From Reticulitermes lucifugus (Eukaryota > Arthropoda > Insecta > Blattodea > Rhinotermitidae): a DNA stretch of 64,000 bases. Position numbers and translations under genes: made by a program. Below the pieces are notes generated by a model. It worked only from the letters and a program-made list of their open reading frames with translations, did not search any database and had not been told where the DNA came from. Below, piece by piece: positions 10,327-22,829 of the stretch. The DNA lies in NCBI GenBank assembly GCA_026260175.1, contig JAKCWW010000145.1, forward strand, positions 1 through 64,000, given 5' to 3'. Each line of letters starts with the position of its first letter. Positions within the stretch are counted from its first letter, which is position 1.

Positions 10327-12339
10327 CTAAACAACATTAAATTATATCTCAAAGAAATAGGGTACAAAATATGTGGACTATACTTATCTGCATTAAAATA
10401 GGGCCCAATAATGTGCTTTTGTACACACGACAGAAAAAAAACCTTCCCGTTCCATAAAAGATGGGCAATTTTTGACTAGCTAACCAATCACAGGTTCCTC
10501 ACAAACCATCCTGTTCTACGGTAACTGGTTGATTGTTTAATATTTCTGCACTAAAACAGGCACAATTACTTAGTTAAAACAAACTGCGCGTGGATGTCGT
10601 ATGTGCTACAATAAGTATTAAAAATTGAAACAGGTGAGGTCTACTTATCGACTAAACTAGATATATTTAATTTTCAACGACAAATACACAGAGTAACTGT
10701 CCATCTGAGGACAATCAACGGACTACGAGGATCCTTGTTTTGACACAACCAGTGCCCCTTGCAGAACAAAGCACCTCCATCGAATCGCTTAATATGTGCT
10801 GATTGTGAGGCAGATCCACGTCAAAGCAAACGTATATACCACAACTGTGCAAACACGCTAATCGATTCGCGCCTGTTTATACCACAGTAATCCTGTGTTA
10901 CAGTGTATAGATGAGCCCGCGGGATGTGAAAAGGGGACAAACAGCTGACTACAAAGACGATCAGTGCTCCCATTATATGCTGGCCTCTTTATTTTCTATT
11001 TAACATTAATTACTGTGATATAATCACATTAATAACTGGATTCCACCGAAGTACAAATCTACAGGCTTTCATGCATTATATAATTTCCACTTAAATCTAT
11101 CACGATAATAATAAAGAATAACATTTGTGAGCACCAAATTAAAACTGTAATATAAACACCAGCGATAAGGCTCCACTGTTTTAACATATTGAAAACAAAT
11201 CCGTTTTCTATGAAAAGTAATAGAGGAAATGCCTAATAAATGTTATGTTCTACATTTAACAACTCTTTTATCACATAATCAAATTTCATAGAGAAAATTT
11301 TCTCCGTCTTATTCTTTAACACCTCTGTTTCAGCAATTCGCCTCTTTGTCCAGAGTGTGTTATCTCACCATCTTTTGTGCATTCTTCCGGCATTACTTTT
11401 CACTTCATCAGAGCTGTCTCCTGCTCTTCGTACAATCCGATCGGATGCTACTCGCATCTCTTCCATTCTGTACCTTTTATATCGATCACTGCTCCTCTTT
11501 CTTGAATAGAGTACTGATGACTGATGTATCAGCTTCTCACATGGACAAACCTAGTTTTCTCCCCCAAATGCATCTTTCACACAGTTTCTTCTTCAGATAT
11601 CTGCCTTTTATATAGGTTGTATGGATGAAAATTAGCCCAATAAATTTTATATGGCTTTAGGTTTGGTCGTCTGTATTGAAATATTTATTTTTTCATAGAT
11701 TTCCATTTAATTATTCGGATATTCTGGTTTCCTTGTTTTCCTGTTTGCTGACACTCTTTCTGAAGCTCTATTACGTGTTATTTCAACTCGCAAATATTTC
11801 AAAGTTCATTATTGTAATTATTCAATAAGCTTATTTTTAAATAATTCACCTTTTAACTTACATGTTACTTATTGCAGGAGAGAGCCACCATAACGTTACA
11901 CATACCACTTCATTTAACATTCAAATACCGCATGTATGTTTCCATCAAAAATAATCACCTTCAGAGAAAAAAATTAATAAATGGCACTGCCTAAGTGATA
12001 TACAAGTAACACACTCTCAAGGAGATAAAACAAAAACTAAATGTATCACGTAAGCTGAATGTTAGCTATTTTAAGGTTGTCCAATCCGCGTATTTTCAGA
12101 TCAATATATTCAATGCATTATACCAACTAAATGTCCATTATTAGTTACATATGAGTGTTAAACTCGTAGCTCCGACATGTTTCGGTAAAAGCGTACCGTC
12201 TCCAGGGAGCATAATATGCCAGGTTTAAAACTAACTGCCAGTGATAAGCTATTATTTACAAGGTTCCACAGTCTGTAGTAGGCTGTACCAGACATCAACA
12301 ACGGAGCCTCACACACGAAGTAATGTAATGTTATACCTA

Positions 12340-12535
12340 TGCACTTCATGAAGGCGTGTGGTGGGATGTAGTTATAGTTCTACTCACTCTGAACCTCGGT
12401 GCTAGATGGAGATGAGTGGCCAGGTTCACGCTCCGACAGTCTTACTCCGGGAAAAGCGAACCCTGTATCCTTTTGAATAAAAGGCTGGGAGAGTCCCAGA
12501 GTCGGTCTGCATGATGTACATAAATAATAAGCTCC
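12340..12535 (-). repeat. SINE family 1 copy (degenerate)
   Basis: The minus strand shows the family-1 order: agaccg.ctctggg, cccagcc, ccggagtaag..gtcggagcgtg, ctcatctccatctagcacc and cgccttcatg. Confidence 0.6.
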
Positions 12536-13564
12536 TGCTCCTGAAGGATATCCAAATATACCTAGTAAACTTCGGTTAATCACGAACTGCGAATCGCCAA
12601 CCGAAGTTTTGGTACATCTTCCTGAATGGTGGCAAATTGAAAAGCAGAAACAGAAAAAACGATATCAACCCCATGGCAAGATTTTTGGCTAAACAGTTTG
12701 TGAACATGTGAAATAACGGTCGAATAGCTAGCTGGGGTATGCAGGCAGTGCTGAGTCTCATTACGAGAGAATTAGTCGGTAGGTCAGGCTGTTATGCGAA
12801 ACGTAGCCTAGAGGGATTATTGAAAATTGTAGCCAAACTCACAGGACTGTTAAAACTCGACCAACGAACATTCTAAAACTTGTGTCTTACGCCGTATGAC
12901 AGCATAAACCTCTACTTTAAAATCCAAAACAGAACCATTATGTTTACTTTAATAATTCCCAGTACAGGAAATTGTAGTACTGCAGTATTAATTTGTATCA
13001 TAGTTTCTGCCTGTGAGAAAAGACCTGTTGTGTTGTTTTAATGGATACAGATTATTTTGAAATTAAGCATTTTAGGTACAAATTAAATGTTTTTCTCATT
13101 ATATTGAGTCTAAAAACAGATCATACTGCTGAGTCACTCGTCAACATATTTCCCAGACCACAATCGTGTTCTTTCGCTTCATACTCCATTTTCTATGTTA
13201 AAGTTTCTGGAAGACCATTAAAGTATTATGCACACAATTACCTATTCTCACTGTCAATTCGCCGGTAGGCAACATGCATGATTTAATGCACAAAGCGATC
13301 TATTTGGTATTTACTATTCTTATCACGACAGCAACTTGGCAGTAATAAGAGGAAAGACGCGCAGTATCGTGTCTATTCTTATACAGGATCTGCATTTAAT
13401 GATAAGAAAGAACACTTTCCTCAGGAGAAAAGAGACAGAATAGGAAAGCGTGTGAAGAACACTGCATAATAAAAAGCCTCACAATTTGCATTCGTCAGCA
13501 AATACAATTAGGGTGAAAAAACCAAGGAGAATGAGATGGGCAGGGTGTGTACCACGCATGGGAG

Positions 13565-13849
13565 AGATGAAAAATATGTAATCTGTGGTCTTTTGGGTAA
13601 TTACACGGCGTCGTGTGGTAATCATTTACCGACGTTTCGGGACAACGTGTTGGTCCCATCTTCACGGGTCAAGATTCCAGGATTCCAAGATTCCTTTCAT
13701 TCTTGGAATCTTGACCCGTGAAGATGGGACCGACACGTTGTCCCGAAACGTCGGTAAATAATTANNNNNNNNCGCCGTGTAATTACCCAAAAGACCACAG
13801 ATTACATCAACATCGCGGCGGAAGCCTGAAATCAAGATGAAAAATATGT
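13565..13849. mobile_element. Foldback Penelope-like insertion with 15-bp target duplication
   Basis: AGATGAAAAATATGT occurs at 13565-13579 and 13835-13849 and brackets a 255-bp insertion. Inside is an inverted repeat (arms about 13576-13690 and 13698-13807). Each arm holds the family motif gaagatgggacc...gtcccgaaacgtcgg, a degenerate hammerhead with intact stem II. The plus-strand 3' end is cgcggcggaagcctgaaatca, shared with other copies. Penelope-type elements often insert as inverted or partial copies. The eight Ns at 13765-13772 lie in the right arm. Confidence 0.7.
13765..13772. other. Eight ambiguous bases (N)
   Basis: The Ns fall inside the right arm of the inverted repeat. The left arm predicts exactly eight bases here, CCACACGA, so this looks like low-confidence sequence and not a sized gap. 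Confidence 0.8.
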
Positions 13850-14107
13850 TCAAAATAGGCTTAGAGGATTGGTCACACAAGCCATTTAGGCAGATTAGTA
13901 TATTCTCTGCATCCCTCATTTGACTCAGTTTGTAATGTTCTACCTTCAGCCCCCCTCATACGGTGTCCTACATGATACACTATTGGACTGGTTTTCATAT
14001 TGCCATCAACACCCATGCTAGATTATTTCTGTAGTCTCCGAGACACATCCCAGCGGTATGCGTGTCTCAACAACGTAGCTCCCGCCACACCCAATATGAA
14101 AGCTGTG

Positions 14108-14310
14108 TACGTTGGCCGTGCCATGGCTCAGGCGGTTAGTCGCCGGCCTCTCACCGCGGAGGCCGGAGTTCAATCCCGGGTCAGTCCATGTGGGATTTGT
14201 GGTGGACAAAGTGGTACTGGGACAGGTTTTTCCCCGAGTATTTCGGTTTTAACCTGTCAGTTTTATTTCACCGGTGCTCCATTACACGGAAAAACGAAAA
14301 AAACTAATCA
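14108..14310 (+). repeat. SINE family 3 copy, best preserved
   Basis: The tRNA-like head has an A-box region (tggctcaggcggttagtcg) and a B box (ggagttcaatccc), followed by the body (ccatgtgggatttgtggtgg, gtactgggacaggtttttcc) and caccggtgctcc at the end. Diverged copies lie at 16795-16915 and 25390-25535. Confidence 0.8.
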
Positions 14311-15214
14311 TCTTCATCACAGGGTTTCACAATAAGTCTCAAGGCTGCGGTGCGTCCGTAGCATCTGCTGCGGGGCCCTTCACAAAAAAATGCTAATGTT
14401 GTACCCACTCCCGATCAGCCTAAATTCTTTATATAGGTAATGGCCACAGTGCCAACAGATGCTCTACATACATCGAGCAATCGTCTGCGCCCCTAGTCCT
14501 TGATAAAGGTCAGCGTATTAATCTGAACAAGCCCAAGACCTTGCCAATAAAGTAATTATAATTATCGTCATTGCATTTCAGTTAAACCAAAAAAGTTAAG
14601 AGGAGAATCAAACTCTTATAAGATCCAAGAGCAAGAGTGTATTTAGGACGGAAATAAGACTTACTTGAAACATTGTATTTCCAGTCCCATAAAATGCATG
14701 GAATTCTGAATAATTTTACATTCCTTATCACACACATTTTAAGTATTTGCTACACTGGTAGTGTTGTAGGATATAAATATGGAAGAATGTCGTGTGAGTG
14801 GACGACAAGTTGTATTAACTGTTGGAAGATGGTCAAATTTGGTTTATATTAAGTAAACAATTAATTGGTCAACGTATAAGTCAGAGATATTCGTAATTGG
14901 CGTATTTTATGCTTACTAAATGTACTGAGAGGCGGTCAAGCATTGACGTACTGAGATAACACATAAAGATGCATTACCGGTGGTTGTGTGTGTAGAGACA
15001 GGTGTTGGGAGTAACATATTACATTGGATTGTGGTGAAAATAAAGACTTGAAGAGTGAAGGTTGTATGTGAGAAATGGTTAATTTTCTGTGAACAAATTA
15101 CGAGTATTGGCGAGCAAATAATTAACTAACATGCACGTCTAAAGTCATAGGAAAGGATGGGAGATAAAGAAATAAAACAGAAATTGACTTGGCAAAAGTA
15201 AGTAATGACGTGCT

Positions 15215-15325
15215 TGTGTGTTGTCAGGTAGGGGTCACTACAACGGGCCGATCCCTCGTCCAGAGCAGTCCTACCGAGTGTGGTGTGTCTGTGTGTGATC
15301 TCGAAACCTCAACAATGAAGCGGCT
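15215..15325 (+). repeat. SINE family 2 fragment
   Basis: Body only (gtgttgtcaggtag, cgggccgatccctcgtccag, gtcctaccgagtgtggtg). The tRNA head is missing. Confidence 0.7.
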
Positions 15326-15387
15326 GTTACGTCGTAAAAAAGGTAAAAATGTAAAATGAGTACCTAAATACAATTAGCATACACACG

Positions 15388-15399
15388 CCCCCCCCCCCC
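15388..15399. repeat. Poly-C tract
   Basis: A run of C just upstream of the mariner remnant. Confidence 0.85.
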
Positions 15400-15433
15400 A
15401 TATATTCCTTACCTACCTTCGCCGGATTATTAA

Positions 15434-15613
15434 ATGTTTCGACCACTGACAGAAGCCTTGCGTGGACGAAGATTTACCAGTGATTATGAAGTTACGGACG
15501 CGCTACATACGTGGCTTCGATCACAACCGAGAACTTTCTTTGCAGAGGGAATAAGAAGGCTTGTGAACCGCTAAAAATGTGTTGAAAAAAGGGGTGATTA
15601 TGTTGAGAAATGA
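15434..15613 (+). pseudogene. Mariner transposase C-terminal remnant
   Basis: The frame reads EALRGRRFTSDYEVTDALHT, then WLRSQPRTFFAEGIRRLVNR, an in-frame TAA, then KCVEKRGDYVEK and a final TGA at 15611-15613. This is the conserved C-terminal end of mariner transposases. The catalytic D,D34D region is absent, so it is a dead fragment. Confidence 0.8.
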
Positions 15614-16794
15614 TACAATTTACATTTGTCACAGATTGTTGTACAGGAAGTAATTATTAAATTCACTTCAATTTTTGACTCTGCCTCGCAATGTTGTCGG
15701 TTCTAACTTCCCAGAAAACACATTGCCTCTGTATTTCAATAATCAATCGGTTAATGATTAGGTTACAATTCGCTTTTTTTCCACGGACAAAATAAAGCCC
15801 AAAGATGTAAGTTACTTGAGCAGAATTTCTTGTTACTGAACTTTACTGCAGACGGCACACAGAGCCTGACACTGCCTTGTAAAAGGACCAGCAACACGGG
15901 CAATGTACGTATAACGTAACATTGAGGCGCGTTCGCGTAACCGTTCTTGCCGTGCAAAAGAAGTGTTAAATATTAAGTATTCAATTTATAATATATTTTT
16001 TCACATTATCTCATAAACGGCATGATTTTCGGAAAAGAGTGTTTGAACATAAAACGTGTGTTTTTTCTCTACAAATTGTGTCTGAAATATGTTTCATTCT
16101 AAGAAGAATTCAAAGAGATATATATATATGTACGTAGGTCTTCAAGTAAAGTATCCATTATTCTTGTCAGATTTTAATAAAACTTGAATTTTCTCGACAG
16201 AAATTCGAAAAATCCTAAAATATCAAATTTTATGAAAATACGTCCAGTGGGTGCCGAGTTGTTCCATCCGGGCGGACGCGCGGACAGACAGACAGACACG
16301 ACGAAGCCAATAGTCACTTTTCGCAATTTTTCGAAAGCGCCTAGAAAAGTGTCAGCAGATCTGTGTATTAATACCTTTTATTACTATCAAATTACGTAGT
16401 TTGATGGATTAATATTCAATATTAAACATTTCTACACCTACATTTAAATAATTGATTTTCCTATAAACGCATTCATTTAACATAAAAAGAAGAAACACTG
16501 ATTAAATTAATTAAATGTTACACATACATAAGCATATCGACTCGACACTATAATTCTCTTTTACAAATTCAGTTGAAAATACAACATTCCTCTTTTCGCC
16601 GTTCAAAGTCCAGTGTTGATATTGTACCGCCTGTTGTAATAATAACGAACTCTGCACTTTGTCACACAATACATTTTGTGTTCTGTATAATTCTAACAAT
16701 AAAGATCTATTATTTCCATAAACAGTATTAACAAGCTTCATGGGCTGTGGTCTCTGTCAACTGGAAAATTAATTTTTATGTACAATCCATATTA

Positions 16795-16915
16795 ATATCG
16801 GAAAGAACCGTAACCCAAAGCCACTTTGTTCACTACAAATCCCCGCGGACTGCCCTGGGATTGAAATCGGGTCTCCACCGTGGTAAGTCGGCAAAAGGAT
16901 GGTCATCTCTAGTCT
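16795..16915 (-). repeat. SINE family 3 fragment
   Basis: The minus strand reads tttcaatcccagggcagtcc then ggggatttgtagtgaacaaa, aligning with the family-3 body at 14168-14212. Confidence 0.55.
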
Positions 16916-16919
16916 ACTT

Positions 16920-19900
16920 TATTTTTTATAAGGTAGCCATCCTTTATTTTCTATATATACAGTTTTATTCTGCTTCAGCTATTTAAAGTGATAATCACTA
17001 TCTGTGTTACAGAGAGGAAGTCATTTTAGTATACTTAGTCAACAGACATAGAGTCATGTTTGTTTCAGTTACTTTATAAGATGACAATATTTATGTTTCA
17101 CTTGTTATAAGACACCGAATATTTTTCAAGTAATTTGTATTATCTATTATTGTAAGTCATTTGTATGCAACATTAAATGTTTTATGAGATAACGTTACAT
17201 ATATTTAAAATATATATTTAATTCTAATCTACCTTGGTTCGAAGATAAAGTCACGTGTGTCGCATTCATTTTATAGTCTGATTTAGTTAGTATTAAAGGT
17301 AAGACGCGAGCTTGCGTGTGTGTGTGTCTGGCCGTGTCTGTGCTTGTGAACCTTCTGAATTATGTGTATTACGTTTGCTAAAAGTGTCATGTGAACGCAG
17401 GTTACTACATATTCGTAAATTTTAATTCGCGTATCTTCAATATCACATAAAAGCCTTGGAAACTTTTGAAGTATAAGAAGATGGAAAGAATAAAAGTGCA
17501 GATGGTAGCACATTTTTAGTAGTTCACGGATGATTGTGTGCAGAAAGGAGAATGAGAATTACATCTTTGAAAGTTTAAGACGGAAAATCCGTACGGAAAA
17601 AAACGTAAAAATAGGGTAAGGAGGAAAGGAGTTTCCTATGGCCTCTTTGAAAAGTGAGACCTTTTCTAGCATTTTTCTGCCACAAAAGTATAGGTTCTGT
17701 AAAACTGGAAGCAACTACAGAGACATAAAGAAATAGAAGAGATGGAAGACTAAGAATCATATTACTTGATTTTTAGGATTCTGTAGAAGCAGATCCAAAT
17801 AACCTTCAAAAATGTGTAAACACACATAGGTATAGTCATTTTATTAATTTGTACAAACCGATATCACAGAAAACAAAACATTAAATGTTTTAAGAGTGGT
17901 AGTTTTGCCTTATTAGGTCAACCGCATTGACAGACATGTCGAAAACCCTCACAGTAAACATGAACCAAGTTTACAAAAAATGATCAATGCGATTACTGAG
18001 TGACTGTTATGGTATTAATAATTTCTAACGAAATTAGCGTTAGTGATAAAATGCAAAGCCAGAATTAAAGACAAAACATTCCTAACATGGACTATTCCAG
18101 CAAGACAATCATTGTAACATAATTTTAATCACCTAAAAAGATATCTTCAAAGAAATATTTTAATCAAGAGATGGTATTACAAAATATTAAGAGTCTAATT
18201 GAGCACATGCAAAGAAAGTTGACGTAAAACTTTTGTTATAAAAAAAATTGCATTTGACGGTTTCTGCTAAACCAATAACTCCATTTAACGTAACGATCGC
18301 GGTTATAATATTATTACAGAGGTAAAATACTCCATGTTCCCAAGCATCGTGCCATTAAATTGTATAGCGGGAATGAAGGTATTAATTCGTGCATTCCTCC
18401 TAACGGAAGTTGAAGGAGGCGAGTTGTGAGTTCCGTGCTCAAACAGATCGGGTGTTCCGGCACACAATTTAAATATAACACATCTATTGTATTAAGGGTG
18501 TTTATGAGACCATAATTCTTTGCCGTTCACCGTGTTTGTGAGCAGTCAGCGTGCCAACACACTGTCATAACGCAGAGAACAACGTAAAAATATACTACAT
18601 TGAAACACGGTTCAAATTAAATCTTCATGCCTAAGAAAGTTCCGCATTTGCAATAAATTTTTGTAAATCAGCCCTTTTCAAACAAATCATAAAATTTTAT
18701 ATAAACTTCCTGTAAATTAGGACTTTAACTGAAGAGCTATGAAGTAAAATCAACTTTGCTCAACGAAATTTGAAACTTAATATCAAAATGTAACAGGAAT
18801 TCCATCATCAGTTACGGAAACGCAATATTTTCTTCATATCTTTCAGTGTTCCTAATCCTTACCATCACTAAAATTTAACCACCTTGTACCGCTGGCCTTG
18901 TTTCACTGAGAAACACTCAGCAAGCTCTCAACAGCTTTCAGAATAAAATAATCCCAGTAACCAAAAATCCTTATTTTTTTGTTTAGCGTTTCAAACTGTC
19001 TGGCCTACAGAATCACACAGTGCGATATGCCTTGTTTTACAGTAGCTATTTCTCTTCCGTTAAAAGATCCTTTGCACGCTGAAAGCGACTTAAGTACATT
19101 CCAAGACAGGCGCTATATTCATCAGGTTATTACTGACATTGGACGAAAGTTTTTTTTATTTTAAAAACACACAAAAGTATTTAATTAAATAATGGGATCC
19201 GCTTTTGAAATTAAAACGAAAAAATTTCACCACTCAAAGCCTTCGAAACCTTAATAGTCGCCACCTATTTAAGACACGCCACGACTTGAATAGCAGTCGA
19301 CTTTTTATTATATTGTCCACCCCACTACACTGCACCCTCATCTGCGTACACACTCCGCTATGCTGTATTCTTAGTCAGATGAATGCCTTCGCCGTACTCA
19401 AACCTTTCTTCATTTTAATACTATCATTTCACAGCATTACAAAGTCCACCTATCTCTATTTCGATAGGGTACAACGCTCCCAAGACCTCCCTTTCTGCGG
19501 GATTCTGAATCCTATTTAATGATATTTGGTAGGAATACTTGAACAGGTGTCAGCCCGTCACACAGATCCTGCCTACACAGAAATAAACGGAAACATAAAG
19601 GAAACAACGTAGCTATATCAACATCCCACATGTCATTCAAACCCACAATACATGTTTTCCATTTGTATAATAAAAGGATTCACATCTTATACCATGATTA
19701 ACTCACCATAAAAGGAATTTAATTAAATCCGTGAAATGATGAGTAGGGTAATCTCGTTTAATAGAGAACTCCCCTACTCGTTCTATTGCCTTACCGAATA
19801 TTTTCACTGTGCAAATAGGTGTACCGTTAACAAACATGTGCAAAATTCTACTTCCAAAATTTTGCGCTCAGGTGTTTTTATTAACTGTACCGAATAAAGT

Positions 19901-20260
19901 CATAGGGTTTAAAGAAATTCTTCAATTAAGAAGTTATGTCGATGCACCTTCATCACAATAGAACAAATAATGCACAAATTGCAATACTCACTTTATATGC
20001 TTATCACCAAATGCGCTCGCGTACCGTCAACACAGCTGGAAAATCACACTGAATGTTTCTGATGGAAGCTCTACATTCCACAGCATTTCACACGGTAGGA
20101 AGAATGTGTAAATAAGGAACCTATTATATGGAAAGGATTAACTAACCGTTACAGAAAGGGAAGAGTACATTAATTTGTAAATTAATGTAATATGAATTTA
20201 AAAATAATAAAAGGAAACCGTATGAAAATATCCATTCTTTTACAAGATCGTCCATGGTAA
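16920..20260. other. Stretch between SINE and GR-B without recognisable gene
   Basis: AT-rich. The short open frames (for example at 17283, 18979 and 19205) show no domain, motif or conservation that I recognise. I see no repeat family listed here. Confidence 0.6.
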
Positions 20261-20265
20261 TGAAA

Positions 20266-21678
20266 TTACTGAAACTGGAGTAAAATCACAATGTATGTAG
20301 TTGCTCCTCCTATAAATCCGTAGAGAAATGTAAAGTCAAGACTGAAAAACCCGAACGCCGTGAACTGCAGTTTCGAGTGAAGTAACTGTTGAGAAAACCG
20401 CTCCAGCTCAGCCGATACATCAGAAGATAAAGCTTGTATTAATAGAAGTTTGTTGACAACAGTTGTCGTACGGCCTGCTTCATAACACGCTGAATTACAC
20501 GAAGCCGTAACCCAGAGTACATTTGCGATATGGATAGACACTACACACATAAGCGGTAAAATTCCATCAACACGAAAAGTACTCAGCTGATCTTGTTGTG
20601 AACTTACGTTGGATATCATAACCACATGGAAGTATTTCACTACGGACATAAATATATATGCCATAGCCAGTAGCAACTGAAGTCCATACACAGAATTTAC
20701 TAAGCCACCTATATCGTAGAGAATAGTATGAACACCTCTGAGAGTGTGTATATTTGCAACATGCTGGGGACGAGACTGTGACCTGAACTTTGAAGATGAT
20801 GAGACAGAGGGCAGGTGCCCAATTTCCGCATCTGATAGGAAGATTGAGGTAGAGGTAGAAGCCTGTTCAAGAGAGTTGGAACTCGGTATATCATCTGCAT
20901 GTTGTACCACCACAGTGTTCTGGGCCGCAGCAACACCAAACTTGTGATGTGTAAATCCCACTTTAACGATCTCCAAACTAGTTCCTCGATCGTCAATGTC
21001 TCCGAGCAAAGACAACTGCCTGTTGACGCAACGAAATCTCTGCTTCAAGACATGTATAAAACTCACAAATTGAATTATCATAACTGTGCTCATAAAGTGA
21101 ATAAACAGTCTGATTATAATATTGATATATTCATTCCCTCCCCTGCTCCACATTTCATAACCGTGACGAGCAAGTAACAAAGACACAAACACCACAAGTT
21201 CTAATAAAACAAGACCACTCATTCTCTTATGGACTTTGTTAGTATCTGGCATTAATATTTTGTCAACCTGATTAAGTTTCGACATTACTTTCTTCAATCG
21301 TTTTCTGTTACGTGTGAGCTCCAGCCCCAGAGAGGCCACTGTCGTAGCAGCTGATAAACATAAAGTCATAATTTGAGTTACAGCGTACGTTAGTTTCACA
21401 TCAGAAAAGTCATAAAGAATCTTCCACACCAAAGAATAAACCAGCCAACTCAAGAGGGCTACCAGCATTACTCCTGTGTATACAACTGCACACTTTGATA
21501 TCTGCAACTCTTTTTCTGCTCCATGTGTATCACTACTATTGTTTCTAATCCTATTCGGACCCGTAGGATTTGTAGACGGGTGTCTTGTATACTTGTAGGA
21601 AGCCAATCCCAGAAGTCTGGATACGTAGTATAGAGGCAAAGTAGCAGAATAAACATCATTTGGTATGAATGGTTTCAT
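20266..21678 (-). CDS. Insect gustatory receptor, single exon (GR-B)
   Basis: Intact 470-residue frame with a TAA stop at 20266-20268, paralogous to the receptor at 7760-9166 and on the same strand. The C-terminus carries the full family signature TYIVILLQF at residues 461-469. Hydrophobic segments occur at about residues 65-88, 98-121, 153-171, 185-210, 330-354, 368-394 and 438-468. The loop between segments 4 and 5 contains the same serine-rich block (LSDAEIGHLPSVSSSSKF) as its neighbour. The final 75 or so residues are identical in the two proteins, while the loop around residues 228-262 and the region near 355-370 differ clearly. The 5' flank is also duplicated. The role is a taste-receptor channel subunit (family knowledge); the ligand is unknown. 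No frameshift or premature stop is seen. Confidence 0.93.
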   Translation of the reverse strand: MKPFIPNDVYSATLPLYYVSRLLGLASYKYTRHPSTNPTGPNRIRNNSSDTHGAEKELQISKCAVVYTGVMLVALLSWLVYSLVWKILYDFSDVKLTYAVTQIMTLCLSAATTVASLGLELTRNRKRLKKVMSKLNQVDKILMPDTNKVHKRMSGLVLLELVVFVSLLLARHGYEMWSRGGNEYINIIIRLFIHFMSTVMIIQFVSFIHVLKQRFRCVNRQLSLLGDIDDRGTSLEIVKVGFTHHKFGVAAAQNTVVVQHADDIPSSNSLEQASTSTSIFLSDAEIGHLPSVSSSSKFRSQSRPQHVANIHTLRGVHTILYDIGGLVNSVYGLQLLLAMAYIFMSVVKYFHVVMISNVSSQQDQLSTFRVDGILPLMCVVSIHIANVLWVTASCNSACYEAGRTTTVVNKLLLIQALSSDVSAELERFSQQLLHSKLQFTAFGFFSLDFTFLYGFIGGATTYIVILLQFQ

Positions 21679-22080
21679 TCTTTGAAGAGAAATTGGTGTT
21701 TAAGCCAAGTCCGGTCCAATCTTGCTCCAATTTGTCCCCCCAAAGAACGGACTGATCAACGCAGCAGTATTTCCTGTAGAGCTTAATCTCGTATTTAGCC
21801 TAGGCGCACGTTAGAAGTAATGAACATCCGCTGTCCATCATTCATTGTTATCGAAGTTCTGTCAGAAATGTAACTGAATGGAGTGAGAGATCGCACTGCC
21901 AGACCGATACAGACAGGATAAGAAGACTCGTACAACAGCTGCAGCTAAACAAACTGAATTGTCGTTAGCGGTTTGTCTATAACCCGATGATGGCTTCCGT
22001 CTGTGGCAGGCAATGCGCTACGAGCCCCAAGTCAGGATACGTATGACAAATTCACTTAAGATTTAGTGTATGTTAATGAG
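21679..22080 (-). promoter_or_regulatory. 5' flank of GR-B, duplicated with that of GR-A
   Basis: Counterpart of the GR-A flank. The conserved blocks appear in the same order and at about the same distance from the start codon. Similarity fades by about 22.1 kb, which marks the far edge of the receptor duplication. Confidence 0.5.
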
Positions 22081-22514
22081 TGTCGAAACCTAGAAATACG
22101 TGACCTTCTTACTGATACATGAATAAAGAACATAATACCGCAATATATTCAAAGTCTGCGGTCAAAGTGTACTAGGAAGCCATACGTATTAGTCCTGACA
22201 AATAACTGGAATTTCGTTAGACTATAATTGTTTGAATGCCGAAGTACTTTCAATGTTCATTCTCAGATATAGAATAGAATATCTAATGGGTTCGAGCCCT
22301 TAAAGGCCCGATGCACATACGCCTTTTTAGCAGGCCCTTTGTGCCCCCTAAAATGCAGATGCTTTCTTAAGTTACGCGCACACTGGAGCGCAGCGGACGG
22401 AACGGACGCATCGCACGAGTCGGAATATTTTTATTGAGTAAGCACACAGCGTCGTATTTCCGCCTACGGGCTGACGGAATTCATTTCAGTGCAGGCCGTT
22501 GATTAGCAAACAAC

Positions 22515-22829
22515 ATGAGCAGTTCTGAAGAAGAAGAAGAAGAAATAGTTATTACGTCCTTGCTAAGTGAGGAAGAACAAAAGAAGAATAGGAAGAGACG
22601 AAGATTCTGGGTGTATAACATATGCAACGAAAGAATGATTCATGGCGAATTTCAGTCCCTATATCCGGATTTATTAGAAGATGAGGCAAACTTTTTTGAG
22701 TATTTTCGGATGACTTATGGAAAGTTTTTGACTCTCCTGGACATGTTGGGACCTAATTTGTCAAGGGAAAGTACATCCTTTAGAGAGGCAGTAGGACCAA
22801 AGGAAAGACTGGCACTTTGCTTAAGGTAA
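22515..22829 (+). pseudogene. PIF/Harbinger transposase, 5' exon only
   Basis: A 104-residue frame opens with an acidic stretch (MSSSEEEEEE), then RRRFWVYNICNER, GEFQSLYPDLLEDEANFFEY and FRMTYGKFLTLLDML, ending in KERLALCLR. This is the N-terminal region of Harbinger (HARBI1-like) nucleases. The reading stops at a good splice donor (AAG|GTAATG at 22825/22826), so it is probably exon 1 of an interrupted gene. I found no downstream exon with the DDE residues, hence a truncated copy. Confidence 0.7.

Noticed and set aside
19205-19519. 104-residue plus-strand frame
   Set aside because: No motif, no splice evidence and no repeat or homologue recognised; treated as chance.
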